Notes: generated by a model not told the origin, from the sequence alone. A stretch of DNA of 64,000 nt from Ancylobacter tetraedralis (GCF_014195655.1 NZ_JACICD010000003.1:372001-436000); one strand, 5' to 3'. Positions 8,364 through 17,654 are shown, counted from the stretch's first letter. Translations and numbers: made by a program.

Positions 8364-9866
8364 TCAGGCGGAGGCGGGCAGACCCTTGGGGTCGCCGGGC
8401 GCGGTCTTCCAGCCGAGCGTGGGAAAGCGCACCACGCGGCGGCCGCGGAAATCCGCCTCGCACACGAGATGGCCGCGCTCTTCCATATAGGTCAGCAGCC
8501 AGCGCCCGCGCGAGGGCGAGCGGCTGCCATAGGCGCGCGCCAGCGCCTCGTCGGCCGGCGAAGGCGCGCCGTCCATGCCGGCGCGGGCCAGCAGCAGGAA
8601 CACGCCCTGCATCTCCTCGGGCAGGCCGGCCGCCTGCGCCACCGCGCGCTGCCAGTCCTCATCCTCGGCCCGCGCATCCAGTCCGGCGCGGGCGATGGCC
8701 AGCCGGCGGGTGAACTCGGCAAGGTCCGGCACCCGGGAGCCGACCCGCCGCACGCGACAATGCACGAGGAAATCGGGGTAGAGCGCCGCCGCCGAGCGGA
8801 ACGGCGCCTCCGGATCGGCCACGAACTGGCGCACGATCTCGGCGACCAGCGCCTCGCGCTCGGCATCGAACGCGGCCGCCACGGCAGGATCCACCGGCGC
8901 GGGCACGGGCGCGGGCGCCACTTCCAGCGTCTCCAGAATCTCCTCGGTGGCGCGCCGCTCCACCGGGCGCGCCGGTTGGGGCGGTGGCTCGGTGGCGAGA
9001 TCGTCGAAGATCAGGTCCTGGATCTGGGCCGTGCCCAGTTCCGGCGGGGGCATCAGCTCGGGCCGGCCGTTGCGGCTGGCGGTCTCCACATGGCCGATCT
9101 TCACCGGCAGCGGGCGACGCGACAAAGCCGGGCCCAGTGCCACGAAGGACCCGGTATTGAGATCGCGGAAGCTCTCCGCCTGCCGCTTGTCCATGCCGAG
9201 CAGATCGGCGGCGCGCGCCATGTCGATATCGAGGAAGGTGCGGCCCATCAGGAAGTTGGAGGCTTCCGCCGCCACGTTCTTGGCCAGCTTGGCGAGGCGC
9301 TGGGTGGCGATGACGCCGGCCAGCCCGCGCTTGCGGCCGCGGCACATGAGGTTGGTCATGGCCGAGAGCGAGACGCGGCGCGCCTCGTCGGAAATCTCGC
9401 TGGCGCCGGACGGGGCGAAAAGCTGCGCCTCGTCGACGATCACCAGCATCGGATACCAGTGCTCGCGGTCGGCATCGAACAGGCCGCTCAGGAACGCCGC
9501 CGCCGAGCGCATCTGCGCATCGGCATCCAGCCCTTCGAGATTGAACACGACGGAGGCCCGGTGGCGGCGAATGCGCGCGGCGATGCGCTGGATTTCGCCG
9601 ACCGTGCGCTCGGCATCGATCACCACATGGCCGAAGCGCTCGCCGAAGCCGACAAAGTCGCCTTCCGGGTCGATGATCGCCTGCTGTACATGGCCGGCGC
9701 TCTGCTCCAGCAGGCGGCGCAGCAGATGCGACTTGCCGGAGCCGGAATTGCCCTGCACGAGGAGGCGCGTGGAAAGAAGCTCCTCCAGATCGAGCCGCAC
9801 CGGCTGGCCGGCCGTGCTGGTCCCGAGCTCGATACCGATCTTCATTCCGTTCCCGCGATCCTTCAT
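8364..9866 (-). CDS. HerA/DUF87-like P-loop ATPase
   Basis: 500 aa ATPase of the HerA-FtsK superfamily. Walker A is GNSGSGKS at residues 39-46, Walker B is LVIVDEAQ at 142-149, and the segment CRGRKRGLAGVIATQR at about 176-191 is the typical sensor/arginine region of HerA-type helicases. The C-terminal ~90 residues look like a winged-helix unit (RGRWLLTYMEERGHL). Archaeal HerA pairs with the nuclease NurA in end resection, but no NurA is nearby here, so this is an orphan bacterial relative of unknown function. An internal ATG at 9845 (start MKIGIEL) is an equally good start, with a GGGAACGG purine stretch before it. It diverges from the DUF488 gene. Confidence 0.82.
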   Translation of the reverse strand: MKDRGNGMKIGIELGTSTAGQPVRLDLEELLSTRLLVQGNSGSGKSHLLRRLLEQSAGHVQQAIIDPEGDFVGFGERFGHVVIDAERTVGEIQRIAARIRRHRASVVFNLEGLDADAQMRSAAAFLSGLFDADREHWYPMLVIVDEAQLFAPSGASEISDEARRVSLSAMTNLMCRGRKRGLAGVIATQRLAKLAKNVAAEASNFLMGRTFLDIDMARAADLLGMDKRQAESFRDLNTGSFVALGPALSRRPLPVKIGHVETASRNGRPELMPPPELGTAQIQDLIFDDLATEPPPQPARPVERRATEEILETLEVAPAPVPAPVDPAVAAAFDAEREALVAEIVRQFVADPEAPFRSAAALYPDFLVHCRVRRVGSRVPDLAEFTRRLAIARAGLDARAEDEDWQRAVAQAAGLPEEMQGVFLLLARAGMDGAPSPADEALARAYGSRSPSRGRWLLTYMEERGHLVCEADFRGRRVVRFPTLGWKTAPGDPKGLPASA

Positions 9867-10084
9867 TGTGAGCCCCTGCCTAGCACGCGCGCGCGACCCG
9901 CTTCAGGGACTTGACGGAGGAACTCCACAGATTCGGCGGGCGGCGGCAAGCGCGCACCGCCATCCCGGGCGAATGCCAAGCCGAAGCGGCGATAGGACGG
10001 CGGGATCAATCCCCGATCGACCCTCGGCCGCGCGGGATGACGAGAACCCTCGACGCCCCCCTGCTCCTGTGCCACACCTCCCTC

Positions 10085-10540
10085 ATGTCCGCGCCTCTCT
10101 TCACCATCGGCTATGAACAGGTCGCCTCCGGCGCCGTGCTCGACACATTGCGCACGGCCGGCGTCGAATTGCTGGTGGATGTGCGAGCCGTTGCCGCCTC
10201 GCGCCGCGCGGGATTCTCCAAGAGCCAGCTGGCCGCCGGCGTCGCGGGGCTCGATATCGGCTACCTGCATTTGCGCGGCCTCGGCACGCCGGCGGAGGGG
10301 CGCCAGGCGGCCCGCACCGGCCATTATGGCGAGCTGCGCCGCATCTACGATCTCCACCTCGCCACGCCCACCGCGCGCGAGCAACTGGACGAACTCACCA
10401 CGCTGGTGAAGGCCGGCCGGCGGGTGTGCCTGTTGTGCTATGAGCGCCATCCCGAGCATTGCCACCGCCAGATGATCGCCGATCTCGTGTGCGAGCGCGT
10501 GGGCATGCCGGTCGAGCACCTGTTCGCGCCGCCGGTCTGA
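10085..10540 (+). CDS. DUF488 family protein
   Basis: 151 aa cytosolic protein of the DUF488 family. The start is chosen so that the protein begins MSAPLFTIGYEQ, as members of this family do; an in-frame ATG at 10037 would add 16 residues. Family hallmarks are TIGYE at the N-terminus, LLVDVRAVAASRRAGFSKSQL near residue 27, and the conserved CYERHPEHCHR motif near residue 118, whose cysteines and histidines look like a metal or catalytic site. The molecular function of DUF488 is not established. It is a single-gene unit divergent from the HerA-like ATPase. Confidence 0.88.
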   Translation: MSAPLFTIGYEQVASGAVLDTLRTAGVELLVDVRAVAASRRAGFSKSQLAAGVAGLDIGYLHLRGLGTPAEGRQAARTGHYGELRRIYDLHLATPTAREQLDELTTLVKAGRRVCLLCYERHPEHCHRQMIADLVCERVGMPVEHLFAPPV

Positions 10541-10690
10541 CGCCGCGCCCTGTCTGCGACAACACGCCGCACAACGACACCTCACTCAAGGGCAGGCCTC
10601 AATCTTCGGTTGATTGAGCACAACCGCCGCCAAGTGCTCGGATCGGTTGCACGCAGACACCTTTTCCACCTACCAGATTGCTGAGCGCCG

Positions 10691-11551
10691 ATGCCCGGTT
10701 CGCCGACGTCGTGCCGTGCGTGCACCTTTGCGCGCGCCTTCGGGCCGCGCGCCGGCACGTATCTTCCGCTGCCCCGCGCCCGGGACCTTCGGCGCGCCGG
10801 TGCTGTCGCGGGCGCGTGGACGACCCGCCTGCTGGCGGCCCTGCTCGCCGCCGGCCTCGTGTTCCCCGCCGAGGCGCAGGAGGGGGCTCAGGAAGCGGCA
10901 GAATTCTCGCTGCGCAACCGGCTCTATTTCTTCACGGGCATCGATATCGCCCGCGACAATGCCTATGGCTGGGGCGGCGCGGCATGGGCGCCGTTTGCCG
11001 CCATGGACCAGGAGGGGCTGCGCCTGCGCGCGCAGATCGGCGGCGGGCAATATAGCTACCGCACCGATGCCGTGCCCGGCGGCTGGAACCATGTGACCAA
11101 GCAGGAGGGCGAGGTGCTGGCCGGCTGGCAGTGGCTGCGCGGGCCGCACGCGCTCGCCCTCTACGTCGGCGCCAACGTGATCGACAACCGGCTCGACCTG
11201 CCCGACCCGAGCAACCCCGATCAGGGCGTCGCGGTCGGCGCCAAGTTCACCGCCGAATGGTTCTACCGCCTTGATGAGAACTGGACCTTCTCCGCGGCGC
11301 TATCCGGCTCCACCGCCGACGGCACCGGCCATGCCCGCGCCACCGCCGCGCGCCGTATGAACGCGTGGTGCGAACTGGGCATGGAGGCCGGCGCCTCCAC
11401 CGACTGGCTGTCGCAGGATGCGCGCGGCGGCCTGTTCATCGCCACCAATTCCCTGCCCGGCTGGCAGCTGCGCGCGGCCGGCGGCTGGCGCTGGAGCAGC
11501 GACAGCGATGACAGTCCCTACGCCACGCTGTCGCTCTTCATGCCCTATTGA
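10691..11551 (+). CDS. bcsS: Cellulose biosynthesis protein BcsS-like exported protein
   Basis: 286 aa protein that is probably exported to the outer membrane. An unusual ~40-residue basic N-terminal extension precedes a hydrophobic stretch ending VFPAEAQ at about residue 63, so the real start may be downstream with a non-ATG codon. The mature domain (FFTGIDIARDNAYGWGGAAW, then LRLRAQIGGGQYSYRT) alternates short amphipathic strands and matches the BcsS family found with rhizobial cellulose genes. It ends in an aromatic residue (LSLFMPY), typical of beta-barrels. No other bcs genes are in the window, so a role in cellulose export is family-based only. Confidence 0.7.
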   Translation: MPGSPTSCRACTFARAFGPRAGTYLPLPRARDLRRAGAVAGAWTTRLLAALLAAGLVFPAEAQEGAQEAAEFSLRNRLYFFTGIDIARDNAYGWGGAAWAPFAAMDQEGLRLRAQIGGGQYSYRTDAVPGGWNHVTKQEGEVLAGWQWLRGPHALALYVGANVIDNRLDLPDPSNPDQGVAVGAKFTAEWFYRLDENWTFSAALSGSTADGTGHARATAARRMNAWCELGMEAGASTDWLSQDARGGLFIATNSLPGWQLRAAGGWRWSSDSDDSPYATLSLFMPY

Positions 11552-11563
11552 CCGCCGCGCGCG

Positions 11564-13243
11564 TCAGGCATCCTCGGCCTTCATCGCCTCCAGCGCGGCG
11601 CTCGCGTCCACATCCGCGCGAGCGGCGATGGCGTGGATTTCCAGCGCCTCCAGTTCCTCGCGCGTATCGATGTCGAGAAAAGCGCCCTCCCCCTCCACCG
11701 GCAGCTCGACCACCGCCTCGGCATGGGCGGCGATGAGATGACGCGCGCCGACATCGCCGGTCAGCGCCATCAGCTCGGCAAACAGAGGACGGGCCCAGGC
11801 AACCGGGTTGCCCCGCCGCCCCGCCGCCACCGGCACGGCGATCAGCTGGCCGGATGCCGGATCGATGGCACGGATGAGCGCGTCGACCAGCGTGGGACCG
11901 ACGCTCGGCATGTCGCCGAGCAGCACCGCCGCCGCCTCGGTCTCCTCCGGCAGCGCGGCGAGGCCGGTGCGCAGCGAGGTGGACAGCCCCCCGGCAAAAT
12001 CGGGATTATGGGCGAAGACGACGTCGAGCCCCTCCAACGCCGCGCGCACCTTCTCCGCCTCATGGCCGGTGACGACGATGACCGGGCGCGCCGCCGAGCC
12101 GAGCGCCGCCTGCACCGCGCGGCGCACCAGCGGCTCGCCGTCCAGCGGCGCGGAAAGCTTGTGCGCGTGCGGCATCCGCGTGCCGCGCCCCGCCGCCAGC
12201 ACGATGGCCGCGCGCGGGCCGTGTGCGGCGCCCGGCATCGGCGCCGGGGCGATCTCACGCGGCTGCGGCCGTGTCGGTATTTCCATCAGCAATCCTCCCA
12301 CCCCCATCGCGGTGATGTCGGCGCGCGAGACGGCAAGGCCCGCCAGCAGCCGGTGCAGCACCCAGTCGAAGCCGTTCTCCTTCGGACTGCGCGCGCAGCC
12401 GGGCGCGCCCAGCACCGGCACGCCACCAACGCGCCCGACCAGCAGAAGGTTGCCCGGATCCACCGGCATGCCGAGATGCTCGATCGCCCCGCCCGCCGCC
12501 TCGATGGCGGCAGGAATCACATCGCGGCGATCGGCGATGGCCGAGGCACCGAACACCAGCACGAGTTCGGCGCCGCCGGCCACGGCGTCCGCGAGCGCGG
12601 CGGCGAGCGCCGCTTCCGCATGCGGCACCCGCCATTCGCGGGCGATGGTCGCGCCGGTCGGCGCGAGGCGAGCCTGGGTGACGCGCAGCGTCTTGGCGAT
12701 CACCTTGTCCGCCAGCCCCGGGAGCAGCGTGGAAATGACCGCGACCCGCCTCAGCTTATAGGGCGCCACCTCCACCAGCGGGCGGAACAGCCGGCCAACG
12801 GCAGTCATCGCCTCGCCCGGCACGGCGAAGGGAATGATCTTCACCGTCGCCACCATTTCGCCCAAAGCCACCGCCCGGAAGGGCGGCAGCGTCGCCAGGG
12901 TCACGGCCTCGCTGATCTCGTTGAGCGCGTCGACGCCGGCCCGGTCGACCAGCAGCACGCCCGCGGCTTGCGCCCGCAGGTTGACCCGGCCGGTGAAGGG
13001 AGCATCCGCCTCCGCCTGCGGCCCGGCAATGGCCGCCGCGACGGCGGCCGCGGCCGCGTCCTCGCCCACATCCCCCGGCTCCAGCCGCGCCGCGACGATC
13101 TCCGTGATACCCGCCTGCGCCAGCCGGGCGATCAGCGGCGCATCCAGCACCATGCCCTTGCGCAGGTCGACGCCCGGCAGGCGCAGAGAATGCACCGCGA
13201 CCGCGCCCTCGACCTCCTCAAGCGGAACGGTACCGAACTTCAC
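11564..13243 (-). CDS. Molybdopterin-binding/NTP-transferase fusion (MoCF + MobA-like domains)
   Basis: 559 aa two-domain protein. The N-terminal ~340 residues form a MoCF/MoeA-like molybdopterin-binding domain (LPGVDLRKGMVLDAPLIARL; VFGASAIADRRDVIPAAI). The C-terminal ~195 residues are a MobA/MocA-type nucleotidyltransferase with the nucleotide-binding loop AAIVLAAGRGTRM and the metal-binding LLGDMPSV. It should convert molybdopterin to its cytidine dinucleotide form for xanthine dehydrogenase or CO dehydrogenase-type enzymes. The GTG start overlaps the stop of the XdhC gene (GTGA); a longer in-frame extension is arginine-rich and rejected. It ends a three-gene maturation operon. Confidence 0.88.
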   Translation of the reverse strand: MKFGTVPLEEVEGAVAVHSLRLPGVDLRKGMVLDAPLIARLAQAGITEIVAARLEPGDVGEDAAAAAVAAAIAGPQAEADAPFTGRVNLRAQAAGVLLVDRAGVDALNEISEAVTLATLPPFRAVALGEMVATVKIIPFAVPGEAMTAVGRLFRPLVEVAPYKLRRVAVISTLLPGLADKVIAKTLRVTQARLAPTGATIAREWRVPHAEAALAAALADAVAGGAELVLVFGASAIADRRDVIPAAIEAAGGAIEHLGMPVDPGNLLLVGRVGGVPVLGAPGCARSPKENGFDWVLHRLLAGLAVSRADITAMGVGGLLMEIPTRPQPREIAPAPMPGAAHGPRAAIVLAAGRGTRMPHAHKLSAPLDGEPLVRRAVQAALGSAARPVIVVTGHEAEKVRAALEGLDVVFAHNPDFAGGLSTSLRTGLAALPEETEAAAVLLGDMPSVGPTLVDALIRAIDPASGQLIAVPVAAGRRGNPVAWARPLFAELMALTGDVGARHLIAAHAEAVVELPVEGEGAFLDIDTREELEALEIHAIAARADVDASAALEAMKAEDA

Positions 13244-13941
13244 GCCGCGCGCTCCCGCGCCGGTGCGCGGCGTCGCAGGTCCGCGATCACCTCGCCCAGA
13301 ATGGAGACGGCGATTTCCGCCGGGCTCACCGCGCCGATATCGAGCCCGATCGGCGCATGGATGCGCGCCAGCGCCTCGCGCGCCAGCCCCTGTGCCGCAA
13401 GCCTCTCCAGCCGCGCGGCATGTGTCTTCCGCGAGCCCAGCGCGCCGACATAGAAGCACTCGCGCGCCAGCGCCTCGACCAGTGCCGGATCGTCGATCTT
13501 CGAGTCATGGGTCAGCGCGGCAAAGGCGGTGAAGGCATCGAGCCGCAGTTCCGGCAGCACCACGTCTGGCCACTCCGCGCGTAGGTCGATCGCGGGGAAG
13601 CGCTCGGGCGTCGCGAAGGCGGTGCGCGGATCGATGATGATCACCGTGAAGCCGGCGCTCGCCGCCATCGGCGCCAGCGCCTGCGAGATATGCACCGCGC
13701 CGGTGATGACCAGCCGGGGCGAGGGCACCTGCACGGTGAGGAAGAGGCGCTCGTTGCCCGCTTCCACCAGCCGGCTGCGGCCGGTGCGCAGCGCTTCCGT
13801 GAGCGGCTCGGCCAAGGGATCGCCGGCGATCTCGGCTGGGCGGACCACGCGCTGGCGCCCGCTGCCGAGCTCGGTGACGAGAAGCGTGGGCCGGCGGGCG
13901 GCGCGCTCGGCGTTGAGCGCTTCAAGAACCGCGAGTTTCAT
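13240..13941 (-). CDS. XdhC family protein, C-terminal Rossmann part
   Basis: 233 aa protein covering the XdhC C-terminal Rossmann domain (VITGAVHISQALAPMAASAG, then YVGALGSRKTHAARLERL and HAPIGLDIGAVSPAEIAVSI). XdhC-family proteins deliver and sulfurate the molybdenum cofactor for xanthine dehydrogenase-like hydroxylases. The N-terminal XdhC/CoxI domain is encoded by the separate upstream gene, whose stop codon overlaps this ATG (ATGA), so the protein is split rather than broken. Overlap with the downstream MoCF/MobA gene is also 4 bp. No molybdenum hydroxylase structural genes are visible in the window. Confidence 0.88.
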   Translation of the reverse strand: MKLAVLEALNAERAARRPTLLVTELGSGRQRVVRPAEIAGDPLAEPLTEALRTGRSRLVEAGNERLFLTVQVPSPRLVITGAVHISQALAPMAASAGFTVIIIDPRTAFATPERFPAIDLRAEWPDVVLPELRLDAFTAFAALTHDSKIDDPALVEALARECFYVGALGSRKTHAARLERLAAQGLAREALARIHAPIGLDIGAVSPAEIAVSILGEVIADLRRRAPARERAA

Positions 13942-14264
13942 CAGTCCACCTTCTCGACATAGACGGCGATGCGCCCGCCACAGGACAGCCCGACCTGCCA
14001 GGCGGTGGCGTCGGCCACGCCGAATTCGAGCAGGCGCGGCGCGCCCTGCGCGATTACCTCGGCGGCTTCCGCGACGACCGCGCCCTCCACGCAGCCCCCC
14101 GATACCGAGCCGAGGAAATTGCCCTCCCCGTCAATGGCCAAATGGCTGCCGACCGGGCGCGGCGCCGAACCCCAGGTCTCGACCACGGTGGCGAGCGCCA
14201 CGGCCCGCCCCTCGCGCCGCCAGCGGGCCGCGGCTTCCAGAACGTCTTCCTCGCGCGCGAACAT
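13941..14264 (-). CDS. XdhC/CoxI N-terminal domain protein
   Basis: 107 aa protein corresponding to the N-terminal XdhC_CoxI domain alone. The start at 14264 follows the purine-rich GGGAGAACGGC and gives MFAREEDVLEAA, the usual opening of the family; an upstream extension to 14309 is possible but unlikely. Conserved segments are LATVVETWGSAPRPVGSHLA and GNFLGSVSGGCVEGAVV, where the SGGCVEG cysteine is thought to handle the cofactor or sulfur in this family. First gene of the three-gene maturation operon, divergent from the KamA-like gene about 90 bp away. Confidence 0.88.
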   Translation of the reverse strand: MFAREEDVLEAAARWRREGRAVALATVVETWGSAPRPVGSHLAIDGEGNFLGSVSGGCVEGAVVAEAAEVIAQGAPRLLEFGVADATAWQVGLSCGGRIAVYVEKVD

Positions 14265-14353
14265 GCCGTTCTCCCGATAGGTACCGTCATCTTTATCGCA
14301 GAGCAGCACGCCCGCGCTTGCCGATAAAGCACGAAGCGATCAAAAAGCCGCGC

Positions 14354-15472
14354 ATGACATTGCCCGCAACCGCTCCCGCCCCCTCTCCGCCGGCCGCGAC
14401 CCTGCCGCGCACGCTGCGCCGCCTCGACGAACTGACCGAGGCCGGCCTGCTGCCCGCGCCGGCGGATCGCCCGGGTGCGCTCGATGCCGTCGCCGCGCGC
14501 TATGCCGTGGCGGTGACGCCGGTTCTCGCCGGCCTCATCGACCCGGCCGACCGCGCCGACCCCATCGCCCACCAGTTCCTGCCCGATGCGCGCGAGCTGG
14601 AGACGCGGCCGCAGGAGCTGGCCGACCCGATCGGCGACAGCGCGCACAGCCCGGTGCCCGGCATCGTCCACCGCTATCCCGACCGGGTATTGCTGAAGCT
14701 GGTCGGCGTCTGCGCCGTCTATTGCCGCTTCTGCTTCCGCCGCGAGATGGTCGGCCCCGGAGCCGAAAGCAGCCTGTCGGACGCGGCGCTGGACGGCGCG
14801 CTGGCCTATGTCGCGGGCCATCCCGAGATCTGGGAAGTGGTCGTCACCGGCGGCGATCCGCTGGTCGCCGCGCCGCGCCGGCTTGCCGAGCTGATGGCGC
14901 GGCTCGCGGCCATCCGCCATGTGAAGATCGTGCGCTTCCACACGCGCGTGCCGGTCGCCGCGCCCGAGCGCATTACCCCCGCGCTGGTGGAGGCGCTGCG
15001 CGTGGCGGGGCTCACCACCTATGTCGCCGTGCATGCCAATCATGAACGCGAGCTGGGGCCGCAAGCGCGCGCCGCGCTGGCCCGGCTGGCCGATGCGGGG
15101 ATCGCGCTGGTGGGCCAGAGCGTGCTGCTGGCCGGCATCAATGACGAGGCAGAAACACTCGCCGCGCTGTTCCGCGCGCTGGTGGAGTGCCGGGTGAAGC
15201 CCTATTACCTGCATCATCCGGACCTTGCGCCCGGCACCGCGCATTTCCGCCTGCCGCTGTCGCGCGGGCAGGAGCTGATGCAGGCGCTGCGCGGGCGCGT
15301 CTCCGGCCTCGCTTTGCCGACCTATGTGCTCGACATTCCCGGCGGCTACGGCAAGGTGCCAGTCGGCCCCGGCTATCTCGAACCAACGCCCGAGGGCTGG
15401 CGCGTCACCGATTATTGCGGCGGCGTGCATGCCTATGCCGAGGGCGTGGACGCCCCGGATGTCGGCGCGTGA
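14354..15472 (+). CDS. Lysine 2,3-aminomutase-like radical SAM protein
   Basis: 372 aa radical SAM enzyme of the KamA/EpmB group. The iron-sulfur binding motif CAVYCRFC (Cys120, Cys124, Cys127, the CxxxCxxC form) is intact. Downstream are the beta-strand RFHTRVPVAAPERITPAL, the HPDLAPGTAHFRLPLSRG region and PGGYGKVPV, which in KamA hold substrate and PLP. Lysine 2,3-aminomutase makes beta-lysine; EpmB does this to supply the modification of elongation factor P. At 372 aa it is between EpmB and KamA in length, and no efp or epmA is beside it, so the substrate is assigned only by family. Its TGA overlaps the GTG start of the next gene. Confidence 0.85.
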   Translation: MTLPATAPAPSPPAATLPRTLRRLDELTEAGLLPAPADRPGALDAVAARYAVAVTPVLAGLIDPADRADPIAHQFLPDARELETRPQELADPIGDSAHSPVPGIVHRYPDRVLLKLVGVCAVYCRFCFRREMVGPGAESSLSDAALDGALAYVAGHPEIWEVVVTGGDPLVAAPRRLAELMARLAAIRHVKIVRFHTRVPVAAPERITPALVEALRVAGLTTYVAVHANHERELGPQARAALARLADAGIALVGQSVLLAGINDEAETLAALFRALVECRVKPYYLHHPDLAPGTAHFRLPLSRGQELMQALRGRVSGLALPTYVLDIPGGYGKVPVGPGYLEPTPEGWRVTDYCGGVHAYAEGVDAPDVGA

Positions 15473-16656
15473 GGCCGCCAGAGCGCGTGGACGTGGTCGT
15501 GCTCGGCGCCGGCGCGGCCGGCATGATGTGCGCCTGGGAGGCCGGCAAGCGCGGGCGTAGCGTGATCGTCATCGATCACGCCCGCGCGCCGGGCGAGAAG
15601 ATCCGCATTTCCGGTGGCGGGCGGTGCAACTTCACCCATCTCGACTCCGCGCCGCGCACCTATCTCTCCGCCAATCCCGGTTTCGCCATCTCGGCGCTCA
15701 AGCGCTACACGCCGCAGGATTTCGTCCGTCGGGTCGACCAGCACGGCATCGCCTGGCACGAGAAGACGCGCGGCCAGTTGTTCTGCGACGGCTCGGCGCG
15801 GCAGATCGTCGACATGCTGACACGCGGCCTCGCGGATGCCGGCGCCGAGCTGCGCCTCGCCACCACCGTCACCGACATCGAACGCAGCGCCGACGGCTTC
15901 ACGCTGGCCACCTCGACGGGCCCGCTCGCCTGCCGCGCGCTGGTCGTGGCGACGGGGGGCAAGTCGATCCCCAAGATGGGGGCCACGGGTCTGGGCTATG
16001 AGCTGGCCGCGCGCTTCGGGCTCAACGTGCTACCGACCCGGCCGGGGCTGGTGCCGCTGACGCTGGATCCTTTGCAGCTGGAGCGGCTCGCCCCGCTCGC
16101 CGGCGTGGCGGTGGAGGCACGCGTGCGCCACGGCAAGACGCGCTTCGAGGATGGGCTGCTCTTCACCCATCGCGGCCTCAGCGGGCCGGCCATCCTGCAG
16201 ATATCGTCCTACTGGCGCGAGGGCGAGGAGATCGAGATCGCGCTGGCGCCGGCCACCGACGTTTTCGCCCGGCTGCGCGAGGCGCGCGCCCGCCACGGAC
16301 GGCAGGCCGCGTCCAGCGTGCTCGCCGAGTTCCTGCCCAAGCGGCTGGCCCAGCGGATCGGCGAGCAGGAAACCGGGGCGAAGAACCTCGCCGACCTCCC
16401 GGACACGCTGCTGCGCGCCATCGAGGCGGCGGTGAACGGCTGGCGCCTGAAGCCCACGGCCTCCGAGGGCTACCGCACCGCCGAGGTGACGCTGGGCGGC
16501 GTCGACACGGCCGGGCTCGATTCGCGCAGCATGCAGGCGCGACATGTGCCGAGCCTCTATTTCATCGGCGAGGTGGTGGATGTCACCGGCTGGCTCGGCG
16601 GCTATAATTTCCAGTGGGCATGGTCCTCCGGCTGGGTAGCCGGGCAGAGCGTCTAG
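15469..16656 (+). CDS. HI0933/YhiN-family FAD-dependent oxidoreductase
   Basis: 395 aa flavoprotein. The GTG start overlaps the KamA-like stop (GTGA), so the two genes are coupled. It begins with a dinucleotide-binding fold, VDVVVLGAGAAGMMCAWEAG (GxGxxG at about residues 13-18), and has family motifs GEKIRISGGGRCNFT near residue 45, VATGGKSIPKMGATGLGYEL near 160, and the C-terminal FIGEVVDVTGWLGGYNFQWA. This matches the HI0933-like (YhiN) family, whose members bind FAD; the physiological substrate is not known. Convergent with the flavin reductase gene. Confidence 0.88.
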   Translation: MRPPERVDVVVLGAGAAGMMCAWEAGKRGRSVIVIDHARAPGEKIRISGGGRCNFTHLDSAPRTYLSANPGFAISALKRYTPQDFVRRVDQHGIAWHEKTRGQLFCDGSARQIVDMLTRGLADAGAELRLATTVTDIERSADGFTLATSTGPLACRALVVATGGKSIPKMGATGLGYELAARFGLNVLPTRPGLVPLTLDPLQLERLAPLAGVAVEARVRHGKTRFEDGLLFTHRGLSGPAILQISSYWREGEEIEIALAPATDVFARLREARARHGRQAASSVLAEFLPKRLAQRIGEQETGAKNLADLPDTLLRAIEAAVNGWRLKPTASEGYRTAEVTLGGVDTAGLDSRSMQARHVPSLYFIGEVVDVTGWLGGYNFQWAWSSGWVAGQSV

Positions 16657-16703
16657 GGCGCTTTCGGACGGCGAACCCGCAGGGGCGCGCGGGGAACCGC
16701 CGG

Positions 16704-17252
16704 CTAGACGGTCAGGAAGCTTCGGCCGAGATAAGCCAGCTTGGCACGGTCCGCGCCCAGCGTGACCGCTTCCACCCGCCCCACCAGCACGTCATGCGTG
16801 GCGATGGTGCGCACTTCGACCAGCCGGCACTCGAACGCGGCGATGGCATCGCGCAGGCACGGAACGCCGAGCCGGCCCTCGTGCCAGGTGCCCGTGGCGA
16901 ACCGCTCCTCGCCGGACATGCCGCCCGCCCCGCCGCCCTTGCCGCCGAACACCTGCGCCACCGCCTGCTGCTCGCCGGCGAGCATGTTGACGGCGAAGAC
17001 GCCCGCCTGGCGGAAGGCCGGGGCGGAATGGATACGCCGGTTGAGGCAGACCAGCAGGGTCGGCGGGCTGTCCGAGACCGAGGCAACCGCCGTGGCGGTG
17101 AAACCGGCGCGCCCGCTCGCGCCGCGCGTGGTGACGACATGGACGGCCGCCACCAGCCGGCTCATCGCCTCGCGATAGAGCCCCGCCTCGACCGCTCCGC
17201 CAGCGCCGTGCACTGCCGCATGCTCGGCGTCCTGCCGCGTCGTCTCGTCCAC
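16704..17252 (-). CDS. Flavin reductase family protein
   Basis: 182 aa flavin reductase-like domain protein (FMN-binding split barrel, HpaC/RutF type). The GTG start at 17252 is preceded by GGGAGG at good spacing; a 60-residue upstream extension rich in Arg is rejected. The motifs LVAAVHVVTTRGASGRAGFT, TATAVASVSDSPPTLLVCLN and FAVNMLAGEQQAVA are those of short-chain flavin reductases that supply reduced FMN or FAD to a monooxygenase. No oxygenase partner lies next to it, so the pathway is unknown. Confidence 0.87.
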   Translation of the reverse strand: MDETTRQDAEHAAVHGAGGAVEAGLYREAMSRLVAAVHVVTTRGASGRAGFTATAVASVSDSPPTLLVCLNRRIHSAPAFRQAGVFAVNMLAGEQQAVAQVFGGKGGGAGGMSGEERFATGTWHEGRLGVPCLRDAIAAFECRLVEVRTIATHDVLVGRVEAVTLGADRAKLAYLGRSFLTV

Positions 17253-17654
17253 CTCTGCCTCCCTTTGCCGGCCCGGCTCCCTGAGGTTGGCGGGCGGCTT
17301 CCTGTGCATAACTCCCCGGCGGCGACTTGGGAAACCGGCGACTTCGGAAACCACGCACCCGCGCCTGCGGCGACCCGGACAATGCGTCAAAAAAGTGAAG
17401 GTGGGATGCAGATTCGGTGACGTGGTAGCCATCCAGCAAAATATTGAAGAACAAGGATATTTTGTGTTTTAGTATTATAATACCCATACATCAGCCGTTT
17501 CGATCGATTGCATTTCGTCTTTCGATCGAATTGTATCGGAGCGCGACGCGCGCTATGAGAGATGTGCGCCTACGTGACAGGCACGATCACAATATGTGCA
17601 ATCCAGCCGCACGACGCGACTTCCAAGACCGGTTGAGGGGAACCGTAACCTAAA
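17253..17654. promoter_or_regulatory. AT-rich promoter region upstream of the liv operon
   Basis: 402 bp without a gene and much more AT-rich than its surroundings. It contains a perfect TATAAT at 17476-17481 (no good -35 box at 17 bp spacing) and two direct repeats TTTCGATCGA at 17498-17507 and 17520-17529, start to start 22 bp or two helical turns. This is a plausible regulator-binding site controlling livH and the genes after it. Confidence 0.55.

Noticed and set aside
10598-10618. Short hairpin CTCAATC/GATTGAG between DUF488 and bcsS
   Set aside because: Only 7 AT-rich pairs and no T-run; too weak to call a terminator.
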